Assembly: GCA_002343485.1 (NCBI GenBank)
Contig: DDST01000033.1
Span: forward strand, 1-7,604
Direction of reading: 5' to 3'
Source: Proteobacteria bacterium UBA2383
GTDB lineage: Bacteria > Pseudomonadota > Gammaproteobacteria > Competibacterales > Competibacteraceae
Length of the DNA: 7,604 bases
Shown here: positions 1-5,851 of the stretch, piece after piece
Layout: each line of letters opens with the position of its first letter
Position numbering within the stretch: the stretch's first letter is position 1
Notes under the pieces: model-generated
Databases searched by the model: none
What the model was told of the DNA's origin: nothing
Seen by the model: the letters and a program-made list of their open reading frames with translations, nothing else
Made by a program: the position numbers and the translations under genes

Positions 1-57
1 CCTGATAGTGTCCATAGTTATTGCAGTGAATTATTGATAACTGATTCAAAAGATTAA
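1..57 (+). CDS. possible 3' end of an upstream gene (partial)
   Basis: Frame 1 is open from the first base of the window to a TAA at 55-57, encoding 18 residues that end in ITDSKD. If real, it is the C-terminus of a gene whose body lies outside the window and which would precede the MaoC-like gene by 28 nt, as in an operon. Frame 2 is also open to a TGA at 35-37 with a hydrophobic peptide (LIVSIVIAVNY), so the reading frame is not certain. Eighteen codons without a stop is weak evidence on its own. Confidence 0.22.
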   Translation, partial: PDSVHSYCSELLITDSKD

Positions 58-72
58 AACGCAGGAGACTAA

Positions 73-126
73 ATGGAGGGGCATCATGATACTCAGGGGC
101 CATCCGCAAGAACCGCGAGATACTAA
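73..126 (+). CDS. possible 17-residue leader ORF
   Basis: An ATG at 73 opens a 17-codon frame ending in TAA at 124-126. A GGAGA Shine-Dalgarno-like run at 64-68 is well spaced from it. It overlaps the start of the MaoC-like gene (ATG at 86) in another frame. It could be a translational leader, a non-functional start, or a sign that the N-terminus of the next gene has been altered. The peptide (MEGHHDTQGPSARTRY) matches nothing I recognise. Confidence 0.2.
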   Translation: MEGHHDTQGPSARTARY

Positions 127-1114
127 ACAAGTTGATTCCCATTCGCAAACTGAAGTTACCTCTGATGCCGATGGTTATGCGCGGATTGGGGACACCGCAG
201 TGTTTCGCGGACACTTTGCGCAGATCCATATCGATGCCGCTCGATTCTCGACCGACGATTTCAATCCCTTCCATGATCCAATCAAATGGCGCCGGATCGC
301 AGGTAACCCGTTTACCGGGCCTTTGGTGCTGGGATTCCAGTATGAAGCTTTAATCGAGAACCTCCTCCTGCATCTGCCAAACCGGGTCGCCGACGAGGCG
401 TTTGCCGCCGAGCAGGCGCTGACCTGGACCCATTACGAGTTCACTTTTGCCAGCCCCTTGACACCTGGAGAGCGCTTCGAGGCCAGTGTCCGCGCCGGTC
501 GCTACAAGCGGGCGCCCGCGCCGGCCATCGCACATCGGGTGTTGATTCGGGCAATGGGGCACCCGGTGTTACTGGGCTTTGTGCGGCGTACTTCCGAATC
601 GCCGGGCTTGCCGGTTCCGGATCATGTGCCCTTTACCCACCCGTTACGCCAAGCGCCGGATCGATTGACACGCAACGAGTGGTTTCTGAAACGCAAATTC
701 GCCAGTACGGGTCATGCGAAGAATTTCCTGGCCGGTTCGCTGGCCAATCCGGCGGACTGGTTCGATGAACTGGAAGGACGCGTCAATTTTCCGGATTTAT
801 TCGCGCCCGCGTTGCTGTCCTGTGCACTGCTGGAGCAGGCTCATGCCAGCGGCCATGATTTTTTCAATGCGCCGCTGGTTTACGCCGCGCATCGGATCAG
901 TGTGCATGGCCCCACAGCACGAGCACTGCGCAGTAACGAACCGATGCATTTACTGGTGCGCGCGCCTAAACCGATGTTGGGAAAGGCGGGGCTGTCCGGG
1001 CATGAGGCGCGGATCAGCAGTCTGGGATTGATCTACAGCGGTCAGGAAGATCGTTTGCTGGCCCAAGCCGAGGTGCAACTGGCGCCGTTGGCTGTTTTGC
1101 TGCGGGATTCCTAA
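86..1114 (+). CDS. MaoC-like double-hotdog dehydratase/hydratase family protein
   Basis: A 342-residue protein with the look of a MaoC-type hotdog enzyme. Such enzymes hydrate or dehydrate acyl-thioesters such as enoyl-CoA. The hydratase signature is at residues 55-65 (STDDFNPFHDP), giving D58, N60 and H63 as the Asp/Asn/His triad of the D-x-N-P-x-H motif. The first hotdog continues to about residue 170, with the family-typical strand EFTFASPLTPGERF at 118-131. Residues about 185-342 look like a second hotdog half without the signature (NFPDLFAPALL, about 232-242), so only one active site is expected. There is no signal peptide or membrane segment, so it should be cytoplasmic. The ATG at 86 is preceded by GGAGGGG at 75-81. 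The first 34 residues are not domain-like and the start is less certain than the fold. It lies 92 nt before the E1/nitroreductase fusion on the same strand, suggesting a shared pathway. The substrate is unknown. Confidence 0.75.
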   Translation: MILRGHPQEPRDTKQVDSHSQTEVTSDADGYARIGDTAVFRGHFAQIHIDAARFSTDDFNPFHDPIKWRRIAGNPFTGPLVLGFQYEALIENLLLHLPNRVADEAFAAEQALTWTHYEFTFASPLTPGERFEASVRAGRYKRAPAPAIAHRVLIRAMGHPVLLGFVRRTSESPGLPVPDHVPFTHPLRQAPDRLTRNEWFLKRKFASTGHAKNFLAGSLANPADWFDELEGRVNFPDLFAPALLSCALLEQAHASGHDFFNAPLVYAAHRISVHGPTARALRSNEPMHLLVRAPKPMLGKAGLSGHEARISSLGLIYSGQEDRLLAQAEVQLAPLAVLLRDS

Positions 1115-1206
1115 TACCATTTCCATGGGCTCAATAGACGATGCTACGCGGACTGGTCCTACCGGGCTATGCTGAGTGCAGCAGATTCACTGGGGAGAAT
1201 TGGGCA

Positions 1207-3195
1207 ATGACAGCATCTTTCGATTACGGGATCGCATTCTCGCGGAATATTGGCTGGGTGACCGAGGCGGAACAGGCCGGCCTGCGTGTCCGGCGTATCG
1301 CTATTGCGGGCTTGGGAGGTGTCGGCGGCAGTCATTTGCTGACCTTGACCCGGCTAGGCATCGGGCAATTTAACATTGCCGATCTCGATGTATTTGAACC
1401 GGCCAATTTCAATCGTCAGGCAGGAGCGAGTCTGCGGCATATCGGCCGGCCAAAAGTCGAGGTATTGGCGGAAATGGCGCTGGACATTAACCCGGAACTG
1501 GATCTCCGGACGTTTCCACATGGAGTCAGCGCCGATAATCTGGATAATTTTTTGGAGGGCGTTGATCTGTATGTGGATGGTCTGGATTTCTTCGCGGTGA
1601 CGATCCGGCGGCAGGTATTTGCCGCGTGCGCGGCGCGCGGGATTCCAGCGATTACCGCCGCCCCCCTGGGGATGGGGGCGGCGTTGTTGAATTTTTTACC
1701 GGGGAAGATGAGCTTCGAGGCGTATTTTCGCCTGGAGGGGGAAGCAGAGGATGAGCAATTGCTGCGCTTCCTCTTGGGATTATCGCCAGCGATGTTGCAA
1801 ATGGGCTATCTGGTGGATCCCACGCGCGTGGATTTGGCAAACCACCGGGGGCCATCGACGCCAATGGCTTGCGAGTTATGTGCGGGGATGGCAGCCACCC
1901 AGGCGCTAAAAATTTTGCTGGGACGTGGAAAAACGCCCGCAGCGCCGTGGGGTATACATTTTGATGCCTACCGTAACAAACTGGCCTTGACCTGGCGGCC
2001 GGGAGGAAATCGTCATCCTTTGCAGCGGCTGGGGTTGTATGTGGCGCGGCGGCGATTGGGGCGCCAGATTTCTCAGGGGACTCAATGCGCGATACCGGCC
2101 TCGGAAACGCCCTTGACACCGATGGAGCAAATTCTGGATTTGGCCCGCTGGGCGCCAAGTGGCGACAACACCCAGCCGTGGCGGTTCGAGATCCCGAGTG
2201 AGCGGCACCTGGTAGTGCATGGGTTCGATACCCGCGAGCATGTGATCTATGACCTGCAAGGCCGTGCCAGTCAGTTAGCATTGGGTGGGTTGTTGGAAAC
2301 CTTGGAGATTGCAGCACAGGGGCGCGGCTGGCGTTGCGATATTCACCGTCGTAAAGATTTACCTGAGACTCGACCAACCTTCGATGTCAAATTTTCTGAC
2401 ACCTTGACGGAACCGCATCCTTTGGAAGCGGTGATTCGCACGCGGGTCACGAATCGCCGGGCTTTTAGCCAGCGACCGCTGAGTTCTCGAGAGCGGAGTG
2501 CGCTGGAGGCATCCGTTGGCGCTGGATACCGAGTGGTGTGGCTGGAAGGGTCCGCGACGTTGCGGCGGATGGCGCGGTTGCTATTCGCAAATGCGGAAAT
2601 CCGCCTGACCACGCCAGAAGCCTATACGGTTCACAAATCCATTATCGAGTGGAATAGCCAGTTCAGCCAGGAGCGGATTCCTGACCAGGCGGTAGGGCTG
2701 GACCCGGTGGCCTTACGCCTGATGCGTTGGGCGATGCAAAGCTGGAAGCGGGTGTGTTTTCTGAACCGGTATTTGGGCGGTACGCTGTTGCCCCGTCTGC
2801 AACTGGATGTGTGGCCAGCGCTGAACTGTGCGGCGCATTTTGTGATTGTGGCTGAACAACCGTTGCAGGCGATGGATGATTATGTGACCGGAGGCCGGGC
2901 GATGCAGCGGTTCTGGTTGACGGCGACACATCTTGGATTGCAGTTCCAGCCGGAAATGACGCCGCTGATTTTTGCCTCCTATATTTACAACGATGTTGTG
3001 TTCAGCCAGCGGTCGCGGTCGCTGGCACAGGCGCGGCGGTTGACGAGTCAGTTGGAGGCATTGATCGGGCGGGAAGCCTGTCAGCAGGCGGTGTACATGG
3101 GCCGGGTAGGTTTCGGTTCGGTGCCGATGGCCCGGTCGCTGCGCTTGCCATTGAGTCGACTGGTCTTGCCAACAGTTCAACATGAACCCTCATGA
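1207..3195 (+). CDS. E1/ThiF-like adenylating domain fused to Acg-type nitroreductase domain (Rv1355c-like)
   Basis: A 662-residue two-domain protein. Residues about 15-275 form an E1/ThiF/MoeB-like domain. Visible motifs are the nucleotide loop GLGGVGGS (35-42), acidic D59/D61, the NFNRQ motif (67-71) with the ATP-contacting Arg70, K83 in GRPK, and D124/D127 in VDGLD. One CxxC (C222, C225) is present; the second pair of the usual zinc site is missing. Residues about 304-662 form a nitroreductase domain: WAPSGDNTQPW (315-325) is the FMN-binding signature, RTRVTNRRAF (411-420) recalls the Acg subfamily, and GGRAMQRFW (562-570) and the C-terminal RVGFGSVP are typical. The E1 family adenylates carboxylates and nitroreductases do flavin redox chemistry; a combined reaction is inferred. 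The architecture resembles M. tuberculosis Rv1355c (MoeY). An in-frame ATG at 1141 lacks a ribosome site, whereas ATG 1207 has GGGGAG at 1192-1197, so 1207 was chosen. The stop overlaps the next start. Confidence 0.85.
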   Translation: MTASFDYGIAFSRNIGWVTEAEQAGLRVRRIAIAGLGGVGGSHLLTLTRLGIGQFNIADLDVFEPANFNRQAGASLRHIGRPKVEVLAEMALDINPELDLRTFPHGVSADNLDNFLEGVDLYVDGLDFFAVTIRRQVFAACAARGIPAITAAPLGMGAALLNFLPGKMSFEAYFRLEGEAEDEQLLRFLLGLSPAMLQMGYLVDPTRVDLANHRGPSTPMACELCAGMAATQALKILLGRGKTPAAPWGIHFDAYRNKLALTWRPGGNRHPLQRLGLYVARRRLGRQISQGTQCAIPASETPLTPMEQILDLARWAPSGDNTQPWRFEIPSERHLVVHGFDTREHVIYDLQGRASQLALGGLLETLEIAAQGRGWRCDIHRRKDLPETRPTFDVKFSDTLTEPHPLEAVIRTRVTNRRAFSQRPLSSRERSALEASVGAGYRVVWLEGSATLRRMARLLFANAEIRLTTPEAYTVHKSIIEWNSQFSQERIPDQAVGLDPVALRLMRWAMQSWKRVCFLNRYLGGTLLPRLQLDVWPALNCAAHFVIVAEQPLQAMDDYVTGGRAMQRFWLTATHLGLQFQPEMTPLIFASYIYNDVVFSQRSRSLAQARRLTSQLEALIGREACQQAVYMGRVGFGSVPMARSLRLPLSRLVLPTVQHEPS

Positions 3196-4205
3196 TGGCG
3201 CAATCTCACGATCACAGTTACAAATTATTGTTTTCCCATGCAGCGATGGTAGAAGATTTGCTGTGCGGGTTTGTGCGTGAGGAGTGGGTGCGCGAGATCG
3301 ATTTCACGACGCTGGAGAAAGTGTCAGGCAACTATATCAGCGATGATCTACGCGAACGGGCCGACGATGTGGTGTGGCGGATGCGCCTGCGGGATCGGTG
3401 GTTGTATGTCTATCTGTTACTGGAATTTCAATCGGCGGTCGACCCGTTCATGGCGGTGCGGCTGCTGACCTATGTTGGATTGCTGTATCAGGATTTGATC
3501 CGCGCCGGGCCATTGACCGTAGAAAGCCGCTTGCCGCTGGTGCTGCCAGTCGTGCTGTACAACGGTCGGCCACGCTGGACCGCGGCGACCGAGCTTGCCG
3601 AATTGCTCGAAGCCGCGCCCGCGGGTCTGGAACGCTATCAACCGCAATTTCGCTATCTGCTGCTGGCGGAGAATCGTTACAGCAACGCCGAGTTAGCGCC
3701 ATTGCGTAATCTGAACGCGGCGTTGTTTCGGCTGGAAAACAGTCGTGATCCAGCCGAGGTGCAACAGGTGGTGGCAGCGTTGGTGGAGTGGTTACAAGCG
3801 CCTGAGCAGGTCAGTTTACGACGGGCGTTTGCTATTTGGCTGCGGCAGGTATTGTTACCGGCCCGCTTGCCGGGCGTGCGGATTGATGAAGTGAATGAAT
3901 TAAGCGAGGTGCGCGATATGTTAGCGGAACGAGTGGTGGAGTGGACTGAAGATTGGAAACAGCAGGGCTTGCAACAGGGTTTACAGCAGGGTTTACAGCA
4001 GGGTTTGGATGCTGAGCGGCAGTTGTTGCTACGTCAGGTGCGGCGTCGTTTTGGCGAAGTTGTGGCGGCGGACAGCGCGCCGTTGTTAGCGCAGATTGCC
4101 CTGCCGGCGGTGTTGGAGGATTTGGGTGAGGCATTGCTGGATTGCGCCGATGGCGCGGCATGGCTGGCGGCGGTCAAGAATCGGTTGGCCGGTGACGGTG
4201 AATGA
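3192..4205 (+). CDS. Rpn-family PD-(D/E)XK nuclease (transposase_31-like)
   Basis: A 337-residue protein of the Rpn (recombination-promoting nuclease, formerly putative transposase YhgA-like) family. These are DNases that raise RecA-independent recombination in E. coli. The N-terminus HDHSYKLLFSH (6-16) is typical. The PD-(D/E)XK core is visible as RADDVVWRM (56-64, D59) and LLLEFQS (75-81, E78 and Q80), followed by the conserved MAVRLLTY (87-94). Residues 257-272 are four QQGL units, and the C-terminus (about 276-330) carries the leucine/arginine-rich helical tail common in these proteins. The residues needed for catalysis appear intact. Start choice: ATG at 3192 or 3195 (MM); the first overlaps the upstream stop as ATGA, implying translational coupling to the E1/nitroreductase gene. 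The 3' end overlaps the convergent membrane-protein gene by 32 nt. Such genes often occur in many copies per genome and move, so the operon link may be recent. Confidence 0.85.
   Translation: MMAQSHDHSYKLLFSHAAMVEDLLCGFVREEWVREIDFTTLEKVSGNYISDDLRERADDVVWRMRLRDRWLYVYLLLEFQSAVDPFMAVRLLTYVGLLYQDLIRAGPLTVESRLPLVLPVVLYNGRPRWTAATELAELLEAAPAGLERYQPQFRYLLLAENRYSNAELAPLRNLNAALFRLENSRDPAEVQQVVAALVEWLQAPEQVSLRRAFAIWLRQVLLPARLPGVRIDEVNELSEVRDMLAERVVEWTEDWKQQGLQQGLQQGLQQGLDAERQLLLRQVRRRFGEVVAADSAPLLAQIALPAVLEDLGEALLDCADGAAWLAAVKNRLAGDGE
3960..4007 (+). repeat. in-frame 12-bp tandem repeat encoding (QQGL)x4
   Basis: Four consecutive 12-bp units, variants of CAGCAGGGTTTA, encode QQGL four times near the C-terminus of the Rpn nuclease. 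The last three are almost identical (TTA/TTG and CAA/CAG differences only). Repeat units in this position are a common feature of Rpn proteins. The unit length is a multiple of three, so copy changes would lengthen or shorten the linker without breaking the frame. Confidence 0.9.
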
Positions 4206-4731
4206 GTACAGCCCATGCGCCGATCACGATATACCCGATCCCGGTCAGAATGATTGCGAATTTCACAGTGGCGCAGGCGGTGGCCAGGATGGGCCAGTGG
4301 GCGTTCATCGAGCCTAGTAGTAGTTGCCACAGCGCAACATTCTCGATCATGTCGAGCGCGGCGGCGGCGAACACCGCCCAAGCCAGTATAAAACCAGCGG
4401 TCGCAAAGCCTTGTGACGTTGGTTGTCGGGCGCGGGCCAGCCAGGAGCAGGCTGCGCTAAGGAACAGTGCGTAGACCACTAGAAAAAGGTAGTCGAAACC
4501 AAGATTAAACGCGGCATGGAGACGCGCGGTTTCGCCCCAGGAATCCAAGATCAATAGGGCGGAGGAAAGCTCGCCGGCGAATTGCAGGGACAGGATACCG
4601 AGGGGAGCGATGTCGTTTTCGAGGGGGCGGTTGGTCGCTTCGATGGCCAGGAAACACCCGAGCGTCGCGATGAAAGAGACGCACAGGCTTTTGTGCAGGG
4701 GTCGGGACGACCATTGATAAAAAGGATCCAT
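4174..4731 (-). CDS. four-helix integral membrane protein, unknown family
   Basis: A 185-residue hydrophobic protein that I do not recognise. Likely membrane segments lie at about residues 14-31, 77-99, 109-127 and 148-177, with a short amphipathic stretch at 130-141. A polar loop (31-76) between helices 1 and 2 includes the acidic run ENDI. The motif LDMIEN at 126-131, just after helix 3, has adjacent acidic and Asn residues that could be functional. The tail is positive (HRHRP, 178-182), favouring a cytoplasmic C-terminus. The start at 4731 is the only early ATG, but no clear Shine-Dalgarno precedes it, so the start is moderately uncertain. The final 32 nt overlap the convergent nuclease gene, and no terminator is seen. 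The 147-bp gap to the toxin gene behind it holds no convincing promoter. Function unknown. Confidence 0.65.
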   Translation of the reverse strand: MDPFYQWSSRPLHKSLCVSFIATLGCFLAIEATNRPLENDIAPLGILSLQFAGELSSALLILDSWGETARLHAAFNLGFDYLFLVVYALFLSAACSWLARARQPTSQGFATAGFILAWAVFAAAALDMIENVALWQLLLGSMNAHWPILATACATVKFAIILTGIGYIVIGAWAVLIHRHRPTDS

Positions 4732-4878
4732 AGTGGCGTAACGTTAGTCATTGATGAGGATACTTCACTAATTGGCATCCCACAGGCTATGGACGCGGAC
4801 ACTGTGGTCTTTTCCATTCTGCTAACTATTGAATGTTTATGCAAAAGGTGGCGCTTGATCGGGAGAGATGGTGTGGGT

Positions 4879-5292
4879 TCATGCAAAGGGATTGACGATA
4901 CGCACCCCGGAAAGGGTGGCGTCGGTTTGCAAATCTTCAGACAGCAACACGGCACAGGATGCTTCGCGAGCCGCCTGGACAATCATGGCGTCCCAAAATG
5001 ACAGCCGATGAAGCACCTGCGTGTCGAGCGCGGCCATGATCAGGGGTGTTGAGGCGTTAACGACCTCAAAGCCGCTGTAGAACGCGACCCGCTCGCGAAT
5101 AAGTTCGGGGGGCAACCCGAGTTTGCAAATCGCCGCAGCGATGAATTCTTGCAGAACCTGCGTAGATACAACGCCGGTATGCGCCAGCCGGTGTTCCCGA
5201 ATCACGGCGATCGCCCGCGCCTGCTTGATGGGTTCGTCAGAAGCATCCGCGTAAATCAAGACGTTGGTGTCGATGAAGCTACGAACGCTCAT
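4879..5292 (-). CDS. vapC: PIN-domain toxin (VapC-like ribonuclease)
   Basis: A 137-residue PIN-domain protein of standard VapC length. The four acidic metal-binding positions are visible: D8 in FIDTNVLIY, E49 in VLQEF, D101 in SFWDAMIV and D120 in LSEDLQ. VapC toxins are Mg2+-dependent RNases that cut tRNA or rRNA and are neutralised by the partner antitoxin. The gene overlaps the upstream antitoxin gene by 14 nt, and the start ATG lies inside the antitoxin's last codons with only a weak GAG before it. Its translation should therefore depend on antitoxin translation, as is usual for such operons. The reading frame is intact and the active site complete, so it is probably functional. The RNA target cannot be told from sequence. 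Confidence 0.9.
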   Translation of the reverse strand: MSVRSFIDTNVLIYADASDEPIKQARAIAVIREHRLAHTGVVSTQVLQEFIAAAICKLGLPPELIRERVAFYSGFEVVNASTPLIMAALDTQVLHRLSFWDAMIVQAAREASCAVLLSEDLQTDATLSGVRIVNPFA

Positions 5293-5506
5293 GCAGTAAC
5301 TCGCGGTCGAACTTCCAACCGCCGAGCCGTCCGGGGCTGTTTCGGGCGGATTCTACGAAGGCTTCAACCCGCAGCGCGTTCTGATCAGTGCCGGCTAGTT
5401 GTTCCAGGTAGTCGCGCACGGCTTGGTTGAGACTCTTGCCGGTCGCCTGCGCGGCTTTGCGTGCCTGCTCCACCACGGACTGATCGACGGCGAGGGTGAT
5501 GTTCAT
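5279..5506 (-). CDS. ribbon-helix-helix antitoxin (VapB-like)
   Basis: A 75-residue antitoxin encoded just before the PIN toxin. The N-terminal strand (NITLAVD, 2-8), helix 1 (QSVVEQARKAAQAT, 9-22) and helix 2 (SLNQAVRDYLEQLAG, 25-39) form a ribbon-helix-helix DNA-binding fold. The tail after residue 40, ending in GGWKFDRELLHERS, resembles the toxin-binding ends of PIN-partner antitoxins. Two ATGs are possible. The one at 5512 abuts the ribosome site AGGAGG directly, which is too close, whereas the ATG at 5506 sits 6 nt from it. The second start (MNITLAVD) is therefore preferred, and it also begins cleanly with the RHH strand. The protein likely represses its own operon by binding the palindrome upstream (5528-5539). 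Confidence 0.88.
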   Translation of the reverse strand: MNITLAVDQSVVEQARKAAQATGKSLNQAVRDYLEQLAGTDQNALRVEAFVESARNSPGRLGGWKFDRELLHERS

Positions 5507-5512
5507 GGCCAT

Positions 5513-5518
5513 CCTCCT
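5513..5518 (-). promoter_or_regulatory. ribosome binding site of the antitoxin gene
   Basis: Read on the - strand this is a perfect AGGAGG. It is 6 nt from the ATG at 5506 and 0 nt from the ATG at 5512, which decides the start two codons inside the longest frame. Confidence 0.75.
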
Positions 5519-5527
5519 ACACGGTTA

Positions 5528-5539
5528 CTGTGGACACAG
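5528..5539. promoter_or_regulatory. palindrome, candidate toxin-antitoxin operator
   Basis: CTGTGGACACAG is a perfect 5-bp inverted repeat around a GA centre, flanked on both sides by GGTTA (5523-5527 before it as GGTTA, 5539-5543 after it). It lies 22 nt upstream of the antitoxin start, the usual place for the site bound by an RHH antitoxin or antitoxin-toxin complex. That it is the operator is inferred from position and symmetry only. No clear -35/-10 pair was found. Confidence 0.4.
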
Positions 5540-5674
5540 GTTATGTGCGAAAGTGGGTGGCGTCAAGGGGGTTCGGGCGGCGCCTCTACATGAGTGAGTC
5601 GTGAGCAGACAGTCCGAGCTTGCGCCGCCCATTGAGGAAAGCCAGATCAATGGCGTATCGGTATGCGGTCTTAC

Positions 5675-5704
5675 GAGCCGGTCAGGAAACCCTATGACCG
5701 GCTC
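5675..5704. repeat. perfect 10-bp hairpin in non-coding DNA
   Basis: GAGCCGGTCA (5675-5684) and TGACCGGCTC (5695-5704) are exact reverse complements around a 10-nt loop. No T-run follows on either strand, so it is not a standard terminator. It lies in the non-coding block between the toxin-antitoxin operon and the element remnant. It could be part of a dispersed palindromic repeat or a small structured RNA. Confidence 0.6.
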
Positions 5705-5744
5705 CACACATTGCCGTTTCTGAATAGAATTGAGCTCTTAGCAG

Positions 5745-5771
5745 GTTGGGCTGAAGATCGTGAAGCCCAAC
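5745..5771. repeat. GTTGGGCT/AGCCCAAC hairpin (8-bp stem)
   Basis: GTTGGGCT (5745-5752) and AGCCCAAC (5764-5771) pair perfectly across an 11-nt loop. The core GTTGGGC...GCCCAAC is shared with the next hairpin 10 nt downstream, so the two look like members of one REP-like family of dispersed palindromes. Sequences of this kind recur in many proteobacterial genomes, but I cannot check copy number here. Confidence 0.6.
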
Positions 5772-5781
5772 ATCTTGGTTC

Positions 5782-5815
5782 ATCGTTGGGCAACGCTGCG
5801 CTTTTGCCCAACGAT
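5782..5815. repeat. perfect 12-bp GTTGGGC-type hairpin
   Basis: ATCGTTGGGCAA (5782-5793) and TTGCCCAACGAT (5804-5815) form a perfect 12-bp stem with a 10-nt loop (CGCTGCGCTT). It shares the GTTGGGC core with the hairpin just upstream. No T-run follows, so a REP-like or mobile palindrome is more likely than a terminator. Confidence 0.65.
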
Positions 5816-5851
5816 CCATGTCGTTTAGAACGTCACCTCGGACAATAAAAG

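Noticed and set aside
16..42. Inverted repeat AGTTAT...ATAACT upstream of the MaoC-like gene
   Set aside because: Only six bases per arm with a 15-nt gap in AT-rich DNA, and no credible -35/-10 pair; too weak to call an operator.
1141..1206. Upstream in-frame ATG of the E1/nitroreductase gene (22 extra residues)
   Set aside because: No ribosome site precedes 1141. ATG 1207 has GGGGAG at suitable distance and gives a family-like N-terminus.
1652..2377. 241-codon open frame on the - strand
   Set aside because: It lies wholly inside the E1/nitroreductase gene, is rich in Pro, Arg, Ala and Ser as antisense frames of high-GC genes are, and has no recognisable motif.
2713..3183. 156-codon open frame on the - strand
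   Set aside because: Antisense to the nitroreductase domain, with His/Gln/Arg/Pro-rich low-complexity composition; a shadow.
4582..5001. 139-codon open frame on the + strand across the gap between the membrane protein and the toxin
   Set aside because: It runs antisense through both better-supported genes, has no ribosome site, and its peptide shows no family motif.
5675..5815. CRISPR array
   Set aside because: The palindromes are not regularly spaced direct repeats, differ from each other, and no spacer pattern or Cas gene is seen.
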